DNA of 64,000 nucleotides from Methanosarcina sp. DH2 (GCF_020804225.1 NZ_WJBI01000015.1:25757-89756); one strand, 5' to 3'. Counted from the first letter of the stretch, positions 16,829 through 26,739 are shown. Numbers and translations: made by a program. The notes: generated by a model from the sequence alone, not told the origin.

Positions 16829-18442
16829 ATGGGGATTAGACGTATGAAGGTATTATTGATATGTGCTTTTTTGTTTACTGTACTTACCGCGTTGCCAACA
16901 CATGCACAGATGGAACAGGGCGGGTCAGGTGCGGGGATAGGTTCTGGAATGATGCAGGGTTACGGTTTTGCGCAATATGACAGCAGATTTAATGGTTTTG
17001 GTTCGATGTCCTTTAAAGAAGTATCAGATAATTTCGGAGTCCCGGTTGAGGATGCCCTCTCTGACCTCGAACTTCCGGAAGATATGGACACGCAGCTCAC
17101 AGTTCTGGAGATTGAAGAGCTGTATGGTGTCTCAGGACAGGAACTTGCCAGTTACATGGCAATGAACATGCAGCAGGGGAATATGTCCCTGAATTCGAGG
17201 GAAAAACTCTTGATGCGTCAGCAGGCCATTCAGATAATGCGAGCCGGTAGAGGCAGGGGAATGTTTTTCATGCGGCAGGGGAGCTTTGCCTGCGGAAATT
17301 TTACCACCTTCAACTTCAACGAAAGCGGGAGAATAGAAAATTTCGCTGTAGGAGGAAACCTTCTCTTTGACTCTGTTGAGGTTTCGGGTTTTGAGTACCT
17401 TGACGAACAGATTACGGAAACAACAGTGTTTTACCAGGATATTGACAGCCAGATCCTTATTCAGGATTCCCCGATGGGAATTCTCCAAGTCAGGGCTTTT
17501 GCAAATAAAACCGTCACTTTTAACCTAGCAGATGGGGTAAAAGCAAGCCTGGAAAAGGATATTTCCAGTGAGCTTGAGAGTCTAGCTCCCATAAAAGTTA
17601 TCGCAAACAATTTTGAAGGATATCTGGTGTTTTTCAGGAATCCCTGTGCCGAGAACCCCGAAGGATCTATCAACGGGACTGATGCAGGGGTAAAGGGTGA
17701 CGAGATCACAGTCAATCTTATAGAAGATAGTGTGGTAATGTTCAGGGCAAGTCCCATGCAGCCTTCATTGATGCAAACCGGATACAGATACAGTCATGAT
17801 TATGCTTACATGAATCAGGTGCTTAACAGGGAAATAGCAACCGGAAATTTCGGAGCTGAGATAGCTTTCCGTGCAGGTTCGGATCAGGTTTCCGTTACAA
17901 ATTATGCTCCTGTTAACCTTAAGGTAAGGGACAGGGACCGAGACCGTATTGTGCTCTGTGTTGAATCAGAGATTCCGGATGGAAGAGTTATTAACATAAA
18001 TGTGGATAACGAAACCATCAATCTCACCAATCCCGAACTCCTGAGGATCAGATATGACGGTTCAATAATTGAAGAAGCTGACAATATTGATGAACTCTTT
18101 GAAAGCGGAAACAAATCGCTTTGCTACAGGCTGGAGGAAGATGGGACAGTTTCACTCGCGGTGTATATCCCACAGTTCTCGGGACATGAAATCATAATAG
18201 ACCTTGTATCCGAAGGAAAGGAGAGTGCAGCAGATGTATTCGAAACTGATGAACCGGCTCTGGATAAAAATGAATTAGATGGAGCCGATGAAGAAATAAA
18301 CGAAAATAAAGAAAGGGTTTTAGAAACTGGAGAGCCTAAAACTAAGAACGAAGAAAGTGATACAGAATCGTCTCCAGCTTTTGAATTATGGTTTGCAATC
18401 ACGGGCATGGCAGTAGCGTATGGGCTGAAGCACAGGGAATAA
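16829..18442 (+). CDS. Secreted surface protein with PGF-like anchor
   Basis: The start ATG at 16829 is chosen because GGGGGA lies nine bases upstream and a signal peptide follows (MKVLLICAFLFTVLTALPTHA). The mature part begins with a Gly/Met/Gln-rich stretch, then FGVPVEDALSDLELPEDMD (resembling short DUF-type helical motifs in archaeal surface proteins) and a long beta-rich region. An acidic Asp/Glu linker follows, then PAFELWFAITGMAVAYGL and a basic tail. That ending resembles PGF-CTERM sorting signals but has Ala in place of Gly. About 537 residues. No catalytic motif is seen; function not recognised. Confidence 0.75.
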   Translation: MGIRRMKVLLICAFLFTVLTALPTHAQMEQGGSGAGIGSGMMQGYGFAQYDSRFNGFGSMSFKEVSDNFGVPVEDALSDLELPEDMDTQLTVLEIEELYGVSGQELASYMAMNMQQGNMSLNSREKLLMRQQAIQIMRAGRGRGMFFMRQGSFACGNFTTFNFNESGRIENFAVGGNLLFDSVEVSGFEYLDEQITETTVFYQDIDSQILIQDSPMGILQVRAFANKTVTFNLADGVKASLEKDISSELESLAPIKVIANNFEGYLVFFRNPCAENPEGSINGTDAGVKGDEITVNLIEDSVVMFRASPMQPSLMQTGYRYSHDYAYMNQVLNREIATGNFGAEIAFRAGSDQVSVTNYAPVNLKVRDRDRDRIVLCVESEIPDGRVININVDNETINLTNPELLRIRYDGSIIEEADNIDELFESGNKSLCYRLEEDGTVSLAVYIPQFSGHEIIIDLVSEGKESAADVFETDEPALDKNELDGADEEINENKERVLETGEPKTKNEESDTESSPAFELWFAITGMAVAYGLKHRE

Positions 18443-18524
18443 AACTCAGAACCATATTGCCTTGCTAAATGGTAGAAATCTTCAAAAAATTGAAGATTTT
18501 ACCCAATTTATCCAGGATTCTTGT

Positions 18525-19556
18525 TTATTTCGCGTATTCTTTTACCCCATCTCTTCCGTACAGGTTAAGTTTCATACAGATACTTACAGAAATCCATATA
18601 GTAAATGCAGGAATGAAGCTCTTTAAGAACTCTATAAATGTAACTCCAAGGTAACTGGCAGTGTTGGTTGTGTCAAATCCTGTATCAAGAACAAGGGCAG
18701 ATACCCCAAACAACATGAGAGCAATAAATACCCTGGTAGCTCGCTGCCACATATCTCCGGTATCTTCCGGAAGCCCTTTATGCATTATGAGAAGATATGC
18801 TGCGTTCGTGCCAAGGAAATATCCTGCTACTTCGCCACTTATAAGGTACAGGGCTGTAAGAAGGAAAGGGATTAGGAACATGATTGAGTAAAAAAATAGA
18901 TTCTTCTGCCTGAAAACAGGTTCAAAATTCTCCTTTTTGAAAAAATCATCTTTTAACGGGCTTTTAAGGAAGCGCGTAAAAATAATAAGAATAATTAAAC
19001 CCAGGGCAGCTCCTCCCAGCACGTCTCCTAAAAAATGCCTCCCCAGGTATATCCTTGAAAAAGCTATGAGCAAAACTACTGCAGGAGCTAGCCTGCTGAT
19101 CGTTCTGCTGTTGAAGATGCTGGAGGTCCCTCCCCAGAGTGCGGTGGTAAGTGCGACATGCCCTGAAGGGAGACCGAAGGGAGAATCTGGAAATATCTCC
19201 TGAAGGCGAAAAGCCTTAAGAACCTCCCTGTCAGGAAGTTTAAAAAAGCCTGATTCCCCGCTTCCATTAAAAGGAGTGGTGTTTTTTATTCCATCTTCCA
19301 GGTTAATTACCCTGCGATCTACAAAATCCGGCCTTGGGAAGGCAATCATTACCTTAAAAACTTCGGTAATCAGGGCAGTCCAGAGCAACAGCTGGAAAAG
19401 AAGAAAACCTTTCTTAAAATCAATCCCGAAAGCAGTGATAATTATTATGCCGGCAAAAAAGGCGGGAGACCCCATTGAGGTTATCAAAACCATGAGGAAA
19501 GTAAACCATTCGGTTCCAAGGGACTGTAGGTAAAGTATAGGTTCGGTCTGGAACAA
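18525..19556 (-). CDS. PAP2-family membrane phosphatase
   Basis: An integral membrane phosphatase of the PAP2/phosphatidic-acid phosphatase superfamily, likely acting on a lipid (pyro)phosphate. All three family motifs are present: K-x6-RP (KVMIAFPRP), PSGH (LPSGHVALT) and SR-x5-H-x3-D (SRIYLGRHFLGD). At 343 residues it is longer than the usual ~200-250. The C-terminal ~150 residues contain further membrane helices (FFYSIMFLIPFLLTALYLI, FIALMLFGVSALVL). The gene is convergent with the surface-protein gene at 16829, with 82 bases between the stops. Confidence 0.9.
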   Translation of the reverse strand: MFQTEPILYLQSLGTEWFTFLMVLITSMGSPAFFAGIIIITAFGIDFKKGFLLFQLLLWTALITEVFKVMIAFPRPDFVDRRVINLEDGIKNTTPFNGSGESGFFKLPDREVLKAFRLQEIFPDSPFGLPSGHVALTTALWGGTSSIFNSRTISRLAPAVVLLIAFSRIYLGRHFLGDVLGGAALGLIILIIFTRFLKSPLKDDFFKKENFEPVFRQKNLFFYSIMFLIPFLLTALYLISGEVAGYFLGTNAAYLLIMHKGLPEDTGDMWQRATRVFIALMLFGVSALVLDTGFDTTNTASYLGVTFIEFLKSFIPAFTIWISVSICMKLNLYGRDGVKEYAK

Positions 19557-20028
19557 AGGACATAACTCCTGATAAATACGCGTAATATGAATTGTAGAAG
19601 CTTACAGCACCCGGAAACTGCCCACGTACTCAGAAAAAAATCTTCACTGTACTCAAAAGCTCCTCGACCGTAAAAGCCTCTGTTGATTTTATATTGAATT
19701 ATTTAAATGTTGCTTTCTAAATAGATGGAAACCGGAAGCTCAAACTTAAAGCTACAGACTGAAAACTTTCCTTCAGAGTATCTTTCTTCACATTCCCTGC
19801 AGATTATCCGAAAGCGCCTGCCTGACTGTTCATGCAGTATGTTTCCATCACATGAACAGCTGCTCTGTTTTGTCAGATTCTTAAAACTTGAAAAGCTATT
19901 TATTATTGTGACAGCAAATTATCGGTTGCTTTAATTTCATTATCTCTGAATCTAATAGAAATCCTCCCCGAAAATAGAAATTTCCTTCCTGAAGCGATCC
20001 ACTTACGAAAAATGAGGCTAATTATTTT
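19557..20028. other. Intergenic region, no gene seen
   Basis: This is the upstream region of the PAP2 gene (leftward) and of the small membrane protein at 20029 (rightward). Short open frames here lack ribosome sites and protein-like composition. A TTATTTAAATG run at about 19698 could be a promoter element. Confidence 0.3.
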
Positions 20029-20478
20029 ATGTTGAACCAGATAGATGACACCCGCAAGAAACGAGCAGTTATCATTTTCCTTGCCACCATTCTTTTCATC
20101 TCCATGAAAGGGTTTCTGTCTCCTGTAGTAGGTGTTGGCTTTGTTCTCCAGAAAGAAGTTATTGGGGTCAGTGGGGATCAAAAGGTTGTAATATTCCAGA
20201 GTGATATCGAAGGGATCCTGGCTGAAAACGATTCTCTCAGGCTACTCCTTCCTGAAGATTCCGAAAATCTCCAGATCAGTGAGATAACTGAAACCGAGCT
20301 TAAAAAAACGTACCCTGAGATCGAGTACATTGTTCACATGAGGCTATGTACTGAAGATTCGGTTCGAGAGTACAGAGTGAACAGAGAGGATTTCAATATC
20401 CTTAATATAGGCACTGTTGCCAGATTCGAAGTTTATCGCTCTGAAAGGACAGTAATCAGAAGAATTATTGAAGTTTAA
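20029..20478 (+). CDS. Small membrane-anchored hypothetical protein
   Basis: 149 residues. A positively charged N-terminus (DDTRKKR) precedes one hydrophobic segment (AVIIFLATILFISMKGFLSPVVGVGFVL), and the soluble domain that follows has alternating beta/alpha character (VVIFQSDIEGILAENDSLRLLLPED, YIVHMRLCTEDSVREY). The family was not recognised. No clear Shine-Dalgarno site precedes the ATG, so the start is uncertain. Stop followed by the dispersed repeat at 20608. Confidence 0.5.
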   Translation: MLNQIDDTRKKRAVIIFLATILFISMKGFLSPVVGVGFVLQKEVIGVSGDQKVVIFQSDIEGILAENDSLRLLLPEDSENLQISEITETELKKTYPEIEYIVHMRLCTEDSVREYRVNREDFNILNIGTVARFEVYRSERTVIRRIIEV

Positions 20479-20607
20479 TTTGTTCAAATGGCAGAAATGG
20501 AGAAACAGGATTTCAGAGCTTCCTTTATTTGTTTTTTTCCTTTTTCAGGCAGTCCATTTTTTTATTAACTGGCGCTTTTTGGGGTCAAAAAGAAATAATT
20601 GCTGGCT

Positions 20608-20709
20608 TGCCCGAATTGCGTCTCGCCCGAATTGCGTCTCGCCCGAATTGCGCCTCGGGAGTACGCGGTCCTTTTCGCTGCGCTTTGCTCCGCTCAAGAG
20701 GACTAATTT
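20608..20709 (+). repeat. Dispersed intergenic repeat, copy B
   Basis: Three tandem 16-bp units (GCCCGAATTGCGTCTC, last one slightly changed) lead into GGGAGTACGCGGTCCTTTTCGC, a run of CTTTGCTCCGCTC and the terminal AAGAGGACTAATTTA. The same terminal module occurs at 15096-15165 (inverted), 34971-35033, 52483-52548 and 52570-52754. Overlapping reading frames here are artefacts of the repeat. Confidence 0.65.
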
Positions 20710-20746
20710 ATGGCTTATAGCATTGAACTCCATTCAAGAGGATTAA

Positions 20747-21466
20747 ATTGATATTTTGATCAGTATAACCATATTCACCATACCAGACACAGAAAACAAA
20801 GCGGGGAAAATGCGCAGCTGTACAAAAAAAACAGAACCAAATGCTGTCCGGTCAGTTCTTTTTCGTTTTTTTGTATCCTTTTGACTGGTGGGGCCGGCAG
20901 GCTGGCGAAGGCACTTTATAATTTTAGATTAAAAGCAGTCCCTGAAGTCAGGAAAAATGCTTTTAAGGAAAAGTGGGCATTTCTTAGCATCAAGCTTCTC
21001 TTTAATTGTGAATTCATGCCAAACCTAATTTTATTCTTAAATCAGTAACGCTTTAGAGAACTATTTATTATGATAAGAAATTCGATTGATAATTAAGAAT
21101 ATGGATTAAGAGAAGCAATATTAATTTCGGGATGGTTGGCTGCAACCTGTCTGACAAAAAAGGAAGAGTCAAAAGATGAGTTTCCTGTTATTCTGAATGA
21201 ACTCAATCAATGGATAAGGGCTACAGGCTTTCGGTTAAAAGTTTTCGGTTAAAAATTTTCGGTTAAAAATTTTCAAATTTACCTTTTTTGAGGGAATTTA
21301 CTATTCCAAGTTTTATACTCTTCAATATATAATTGGTACATACTTATATTATGATTAATAAATTGCATGTAATTATAGTACGAACGGGGAATTTAATGTT
21401 CTGGAATTTATGATAATCATGAGAGCATGACATTCTCCGGTTGTAAGGTTAATATGAGGGGGTTAC
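20747..21466. other. Intergenic region before lipoprotein hydrolase
   Basis: Apart from the remnant at 21097-21252 and the TTTTCGGTTAAAAA direct repeats, nothing is recognised. A likely TATA element for the gene at 21467 is the TATATAATTGG run near 21327. Confidence 0.3.
21097..21252 (+). pseudogene. Possible gene remnant without start codon
   Basis: An open stretch of about 51 codons begins directly after a stop and reads EYGLREAILISGWLAATC, then KKEESKDEFPVILNELNQWIRATG, ending at TAA 21252. The composition is protein-like, but there is no start codon or ribosome site. It may be the 3' remnant of a lost gene. The end overlaps three short direct repeats (TTTTCGGTTAAAAA, 21228-21270). Confidence 0.25.
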
Positions 21467-22396
21467 ATGAATCGAACTAAACTACTAATAGTGTTTTTGT
21501 TTCTTGTAAGTTTTCTTGGAGCTACAGGCTGTGTGGAGTCTTCGGACTCAGATGAAGTGCCAGAAGAACCCGTTGATCCGGAACCAATCCCGGATGGGCC
21601 GGAGGCTGATGGAGGTGACGGAATTGAAATTGGGGGCAATGCTCTTGCTTCCGAGTCCAGGACTGTGAACTCTGAGACTGCAGAGGATTCAGGTCAGATT
21701 CGGACTCTCACAGTTAACATCACAAGCGAAGAGCAGGACTATCCGGCATATATTGCTGCTCCGGCTGCAGAGGGGAATTATTCGGCTGTGGTGCTGCTTC
21801 ATTCCTTTAACGGCCTTGAGCCAGGCTACCGTGATATGGTGGACAGGATGGCAGGTGACGGATTTGTCGTGGTTGCTCCTCAGTGGCAGACCTATTCCCG
21901 CTCACCTCCTGATTCAGAGGTAGAAGCCCTTGTCAGAAACAGCGTAACTTACCTGGAAAACAGGGATGATGTTGATCCGGAAAAACTGGGGCTTACCGGT
22001 TTTTGTGCAGGCGGCAGGTATACTATGCTCTTCCTGCCCCAGATTGAGGAGTTCGAATCTGGGGTTGCCTGGTATGGTTTTCCTTATTCAGGCGGGACTG
22101 ATACCCAGCCGGACGAGCCGGCAAGCCTAATAGACCAGATGGAAGACCCGGTCCTTGTCATCCACGGCACACGGGATGAGCCGAGCAGTATCTCAGATAT
22201 CTACAAATATGCAGGCGAACTGGATGCAGCTGACAAATATTTTGAACTGAAAGTTTACCAGGGGGAACCTCACGGCTTCATGATCGAAGAAGGAGAGCTT
22301 TCTGAAAGCTTCGTTGCACAGGACGCATATGAGGAGATGGTGGATTTCTTTGACAGGACGCTGAATTACAGGACACTGGATAATTCATCTGAGTGA
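21467..22396 (+). CDS. Dienelactone hydrolase-family lipoprotein
   Basis: An alpha/beta hydrolase anchored outside the membrane. The N-terminus is a lipoprotein signal with lipobox GATGC (Cys22), and an acidic Pro/Glu/Asp linker leads to the catalytic domain. The family triad is visible: nucleophile Cys in LTGFCAGGRY (Cys as in dienelactone hydrolases), Asp in HGTRDEPSS and His in GEPHGF. 309 residues is normal for a secreted DLH with a linker. GAGGGGGTTAC precedes the ATG. The natural substrate is unknown. Confidence 0.9.
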   Translation: MNRTKLLIVFLFLVSFLGATGCVESSDSDEVPEEPVDPEPIPDGPEADGGDGIEIGGNALASESRTVNSETAEDSGQIRTLTVNITSEEQDYPAYIAAPAAEGNYSAVVLLHSFNGLEPGYRDMVDRMAGDGFVVVAPQWQTYSRSPPDSEVEALVRNSVTYLENRDDVDPEKLGLTGFCAGGRYTMLFLPQIEEFESGVAWYGFPYSGGTDTQPDEPASLIDQMEDPVLVIHGTRDEPSSISDIYKYAGELDAADKYFELKVYQGEPHGFMIEEGELSESFVAQDAYEEMVDFFDRTLNYRTLDNSSE

Positions 22397-22668
22397 CCTG
22401 AGAGACATTATTTACCCCATCAATTCATTTTATTTTTATAAAAATAATAATTCATTCTATTTCTGTCAAAATAGAGATTTATATTTTGCCTATCTCCAGG
22501 ATTTCTCTTTTAATATGCTATTTTTATTTTTCATTATTACCGGAAGTAAAAATAACTTTGTAACTCCCGAATACGATTTTTCAAAAAAGAAATATAGCTT
22601 TAATATAGATTTAATATAGATTTAATTATTATAATTAATCAAAAATGCTTTTGCCAGGAACAAAGACT

Positions 22669-23721
22669 ATGGTAAACACACTTTCTCACCTGGGAATAGG
22701 TTTTCTCATTGCCCTGGCTTTAGGCCTGAAAGGAAGGAAAGTAAATATTGTGGCTTTTCTTTCCATACTTCCTGATCTGGACTTTATTCCATACTCGGTG
22801 TTTATATCTGTTAGCAGCAGCCTGACTCATGAGACCAGAATCCAGCTTTTCTATCTGTTCGGACACAGGGAGTTTATGCATTCAATCCTGTTCATTTTTC
22901 TGGTTATGCTTTTAATCTGGGTAAAAAGCAAAGACTGGATTCTTACTTTTGGAGGGTTTCAGGCCATTTTATCCCATGTTTACCTGGATTATATTACAAC
23001 CTGGAAAATGCGACCTTTCTATCCGTTCAGTACAGATGCATCCATAATGGGAGCAGCCTATTTCTATGATCCCCTGCTAAATTTACTTCCACTTCTGCCC
23101 CTCTCCATTGTAATTTTGAGAGGTTTGAAGAAAAGGGGAATAATAAATGGTAAATTCAATAACTTTTGCAGTTTTGTGAAAAGGAGTGATGATAAACTCT
23201 ACGCTTCTCTTATCCTTGTGCTCCTTGTCTGGATTATTTTTATGCCTGTTTCAAAAGCCCTTCTGATCAACCATATATCAGGGGTAGAAGAAGCTCAGAT
23301 AAGTTACCAGAATACTTATCCCGAATCAATGAGCAGGTTCCTGACTGCATACTCGTTTAACTCCACTCATTATAAAGTCCTGAAAGTCAGCTATCTTTCA
23401 GGAACCGAAAGGAGTGGGTACGTTGAAAAAATTTCAGTAAATGGAGACATCCCTGATGCTCCTGCCTATATTGAAAGAGCTGAGAAGCTCTATAGTGCTG
23501 GCGTTCCTCAGGAAATCGATTATCCGGTTTATGTGGTTTCTGAAGACAATGATTCTGTAATAGTGACCCTGACTGATGCAAGAAACCCATATGCTGAAAA
23601 CTGGGCTTATTTTAAATCAGTTTACAACTTTATTTTTGATAAGGATAGTGGAGAGTATCATGTTTATGCAAGTGTCCAGGGAGGGAGAGAAGAGAAGCTT
23701 GGTGAAAACTGGTTTGGGTGA
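22669..23721 (+). CDS. DUF457/YdjM-type membrane hydrolase, paralogue 1
   Basis: A membrane-bound, probably metal-dependent hydrolase of the YdjM/DUF457 family. Conserved His/Asp positions lie in NTLSHLGIG, LPDLDF, HREFMHS and SHVYLDY, within an N-terminal multi-helix membrane part. About 350 residues, with a further membrane helix (LILVLLVWIIFMP) and an extracytoplasmic C-terminal domain of 130 residues. The start at 22669 (MVNTLSH) matches its two paralogues at 24082 and 27786; an upstream ATG at 22645 would add eight residues. Substrate unknown. Confidence 0.85.
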   Translation: MVNTLSHLGIGFLIALALGLKGRKVNIVAFLSILPDLDFIPYSVFISVSSSLTHETRIQLFYLFGHREFMHSILFIFLVMLLIWVKSKDWILTFGGFQAILSHVYLDYITTWKMRPFYPFSTDASIMGAAYFYDPLLNLLPLLPLSIVILRGLKKRGIINGKFNNFCSFVKRSDDKLYASLILVLLVWIIFMPVSKALLINHISGVEEAQISYQNTYPESMSRFLTAYSFNSTHYKVLKVSYLSGTERSGYVEKISVNGDIPDAPAYIERAEKLYSAGVPQEIDYPVYVVSEDNDSVIVTLTDARNPYAENWAYFKSVYNFIFDKDSGEYHVYASVQGGREEKLGENWFG

Positions 23722-24081
23722 TCCTTTTTCAGAGAATTTTTTCAGGTGATCTATTTGGGTGACTCCTTAATCCTGAGGAAGAGCCGTATAAACAGGTTAT
23801 AAGTCCTGATAGGTTCTGAGTTCTGTTTTGTCTTTTTATCTTATATAGAGGTTAATTATTCATTTGTTTATATTAGGGAGTAATTATCCATTTGTTTATA
23901 TAATAGAAAGTAGATATAAGGGCAAAGTTATCATAGCATTAAAACTTCCTTATCCGGATCCATTCCCAAATTGTGGTTTTCTTACACCTCATTCAGCAAA
24001 AACACATCTCAATAACATCTGTTAATGCACACCTTAATAACATACTATTAATGCCACAGAACTTAAATTCATGGTAGATTT
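23722..24081. other. Spacer with short direct repeats
   Basis: Two imperfect copies of a ~30-bp unit containing ATTCATTTGTTTATAT (about 23858 and 23889) and AATAACAT repeats (about 24011-24045) are the only structure seen. The promoter of the second DUF457 gene should be here. Confidence 0.3.
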
Positions 24082-25287
24082 ATGGTAAATACACTTTCCC
24101 ATATTGGAATTGGTCTGCTCCTTGCCCATGTCCTAGGTCTTAAAGGAAAGAAGAGGCTTGGCCTGGTTCTCCTTTCTGTAATTCCTGACCTTGACTACCT
24201 CGGCTATTCGCTATTCACGCTCATCAGCGGCGGAGTAAGCCACGAGGCTCGAACCCAGCTTTTCTTTTTGCTGGGCCACAGGGAGTTTACACATTCGGTT
24301 TTTTTCGCTTTTATGGTCGCATTGCTCATCTTGCTTAAAACCAAAGACAGGGCTTTCACATTCGGAGGGTTTCTGGCTGTTTTCCTGCACATCTTCCTGG
24401 ACTACACTACAAGTGCGAAAATGCGGCCCTTCTATCCGTTCAGCACAAACGAGTCTGCCCTCAGGGCTATATATCCTTTCGACCCGGTGATAAATGTCCT
24501 TCCTCTGCTGCCTCTCTTCATCGTGGCTGCCGAATATATGAAAAACAGAAGACAGTGGGATACTAAAAACAAGGGTAGCTGGAACATTAAAAGCAAGGGT
24601 AGCTGGAGCGTTAAAAACAAGGATAACTGGAATATTAAAAGCAAAAACAAATGGAATCTAGAATTCAAAGACAGATGGAGCATTAGAAGCAGAGATATAT
24701 TGAATAGAAAATTAAGCAGACTAAACGGGTTCCATAGTTTCGTAAACAGGAACGAAGGCAAATTCTATGCCTCCTTTATTATAGTTCTCCTTATCTGGAC
24801 CACAATGTTCCCTGTTGCAAAAGTCTTCCTGGTAGACCGCATCTCCAGAGCAGAAGGGACCGAGATAAGTTACAACGACACCTACCCTATATCCATCGGC
24901 AAATTCCTTGCAACATATTCCTGCAGCGATTCCCAGTATAAACTCCTCGAAGTCAGCTACTGGTCAGGAGTTGAAAAAAGCTTTTATGTCGAAAAGGTAA
25001 CCGTAGCCGGGGATGTCCCGGACGCCTCTACTTATGCTGAAAGAGCCGGGAAACTCTACAGTAACTCGGTGCCTCAAGCGATCGATTACCCTGTTTATTC
25101 GGTTTCTGAAAAGGATGGGTATGTAACCGTAATTTTGAGCGATGCCAGAAATCCATATGTTAAAAACTGGCCTTATTTCGATACGGTTTACAGGTTCGTA
25201 TTTGACAGGGAGAGCGGAGAATATGAGGTATATGAGAGCCACTACGGTAGAGCAGAAAAGAAGCTCGATAAGAACTATTTTGAGTGA
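24082..25287 (+). CDS. DUF457/YdjM-type membrane hydrolase, paralogue 2 with repeat insert
   Basis: Paralogue of 22669 and 27786, with the same conserved His/Asp stretches (NTLSHIGIG, IPDLDY, HREFTHS, LHIFLDY) and the same C-terminal external domain (GVEKSFYVEKVTVAGDVPDAS). At 401 residues it is about 50 longer, because residues 159-205 contain six tandem eight-residue units of the form W-x-I-K-x-K-x-x with Trp at 159, 167, 175, 183, 191 and 199. The insert lies between the N-terminal helix bundle and the later membrane helix, so it should form a basic, Trp-studded cytoplasmic loop. Confidence 0.85.
   Translation: MVNTLSHIGIGLLLAHVLGLKGKKRLGLVLLSVIPDLDYLGYSLFTLISGGVSHEARTQLFFLLGHREFTHSVFFAFMVALLILLKTKDRAFTFGGFLAVFLHIFLDYTTSAKMRPFYPFSTNESALRAIYPFDPVINVLPLLPLFIVAAEYMKNRRQWDTKNKGSWNIKSKGSWSVKNKDNWNIKSKNKWNLEFKDRWSIRSRDILNRKLSRLNGFHSFVNRNEGKFYASFIIVLLIWTTMFPVAKVFLVDRISRAEGTEISYNDTYPISIGKFLATYSCSDSQYKLLEVSYWSGVEKSFYVEKVTVAGDVPDASTYAERAGKLYSNSVPQAIDYPVYSVSEKDGYVTVILSDARNPYVKNWPYFDTVYRFVFDRESGEYEVYESHYGRAEKKLDKNYFE
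24556..24699 (+). repeat. Six in-frame 24-bp tandem repeats
   Basis: Repeats of a 24-bp unit keep the reading frame and encode W-x-I-K-x-K-x-x. The paralogue at 27786 has only one comparable unit (KSKGKW), and the one at 22669 has none clear. The array therefore probably grew by slippage in this gene. Confidence 0.8.
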
Positions 25288-25505
25288 CTCATTTTGAGTG
25301 ATTCATTTTGAGCAATTCCGTAAGCAGGTAGATTTTATTGAAAATTTGCTTAATAAAAATAATATAATTTCCGATTGCAGCTTTCAGAAAATAAAAAGGC
25401 TGCAATAGGAATTAGCACATCGCGGGTAAAGAAATACTTCTCCCATTAGCAATTAAATAAGTTTCTGGCGCTGCGCTGGACTATGCCAGACTGGGGACAC
25501 CGGAA

Positions 25506-26129
25506 TTATTCCATGCCCATATTTTGAATTTTCTTGAAGTACTTGTCAATTTCTTCCCAGTTTACTATATTCCAGAACGCGTCTACGAATTTAGCCTTTT
25601 CATTTTTGTAATCGATATAGTAAGCGTGTTCCCACATGTCCAGAACCATCAAGACCGGATAATCCGGAATCAGGTTTACATTGTGCTTTTCGATCTGCAT
25701 GAGCCCAAGCCTTTTGGTATCATTGCAGTAAGTTAATGCCACCCAGCCGGAGCCTTCTACGCTTGTTGCAGTCTGCGTAAACTCCTTTTTAAACCTTTCA
25801 AAATTTCCGAAATCTTCTTTGATCACATCAGCCAGTTCGCCGACAGGTTCTTTGCTGGCGTTGCTTTCAGGAGTCATCTCCCACCAGAAGTAGTCGTGAA
25901 GGACGTGCCCTCCTAGGTTAAAAGACAGACCTTTTGCAGCGGATTTATAATCAAAATCCGTGCCTTCTTTCCTGGCTTTATCCATCATTTCCAGAAGCGA
26001 ATTCGCATTAGTCACATAAGCCTGATGGTGTTTGTCGTGGTGTATACGCAGCTGTTCTTCGGAAATATAAGGTGCGAGGTCTGCGTATCCATATTTCAAT
26101 GGTGGTAATTTGTACAATTCTTTAGCCAT
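25506..26129 (-). CDS. sodB: Iron/manganese superoxide dismutase
   Basis: Converts superoxide to hydrogen peroxide and oxygen; an oxygen-defence enzyme in the cytoplasm. 207 residues, the normal size. The four metal ligands are visible: His in LRIHHDKHH, His in [10 protein letters not shown], and Asp and His in [11 protein letters not shown]. The N-terminus [19 protein letters not shown] is typical. Fe is the likely metal by analogy with characterised Methanosarcina enzymes, but motif reading alone cannot decide. GAGGGTAG precedes the ATG. It stands alone, between two DUF457 genes. Confidence 0.96.
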   Translation of the reverse strand: MAKELYKLPPLKYGYADLAPYISEEQLRIHHDKHHQAYVTNANSLLEMMDKARKEGTDFDYKSAAKGLSFNLGGHVLHDYFWWEMTPESNASKEPVGELADVIKEDFGNFERFKKEFTQTATSVEGSGWVALTYCNDTKRLGLMQIEKHNVNLIPDYPVLMVLDMWEHAYYIDYKNEKAKFVDAFWNIVNWEEIDKYFKKIQNMGME

Positions 26130-26607
26130 ATTATCCTACCCTCTTGTAATCAATTGGTTTCGCAAAATTCGTACTGGAATATGGACCTGTACTTTCCAGT
26201 CCAGGAAACTTAGTTCCAGTTCAAGAAATCCCATTACAAATCCTGCTAACCAATTTTCCCCTTAACTACGTTAACAGAAATCTATTTTAAAATAAATCTA
26301 TCTCAAACCACTTTGCTGTTTGATCGTTTCAAATACATATTAAACTGCCATATGGCATTCTAAATGCAGAATATAGTTATACTTCACATCTATTTAAAGG
26401 TAAAAGATACAAACTATGAGATATTTTTGCAGAAAATATATCTGATATATTCATCAAAACGTTTGTGCTATAATTATTTATTTTCGCTTTCGGCAGGTGA
26501 ACGTAAAGATTCATTTTTATCTTTTACTGCCATTGATTATCTCAAATATTTGAATATTGTATCAGTATTGACCTTTTTTGCTATCTAACTAGGATTAAAA
26601 CTATTTT

Positions 26608-26739
26608 ATATCCGGTCTCAAAACCCATTTTAATTCTTTAACAGTTAATTTCTCAGAACTGATTTTGGAATCAGAGGCTTAATTGGCAATTCAAAATACG
26701 AGATCCAGAGATGCTAATTTTGAATTTTGGGATCGGCTC
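26608..26739. repeat. MITE-like element B
   Basis: About 132 bp. The right end TTTTGGGATCGGCTC matches the ends of elements A and C; the left end (TCCGGTCTCAAAACC) is decayed. The internal sequence parallels element A (CGAGA, CTAAT, GA-TTTT-GGATC near the right end). Confidence 0.5.

Noticed and set aside
20468-20746. Open frames around 20.5-20.7 kb
   Set aside because: They run through the dispersed GC-rich repeat and contain its repeated units; no start signal.
26364-26588. Small gene in the sod-SnoaL spacer
   Set aside because: No ribosome site, no start context and AT-biased composition without protein-like pattern.
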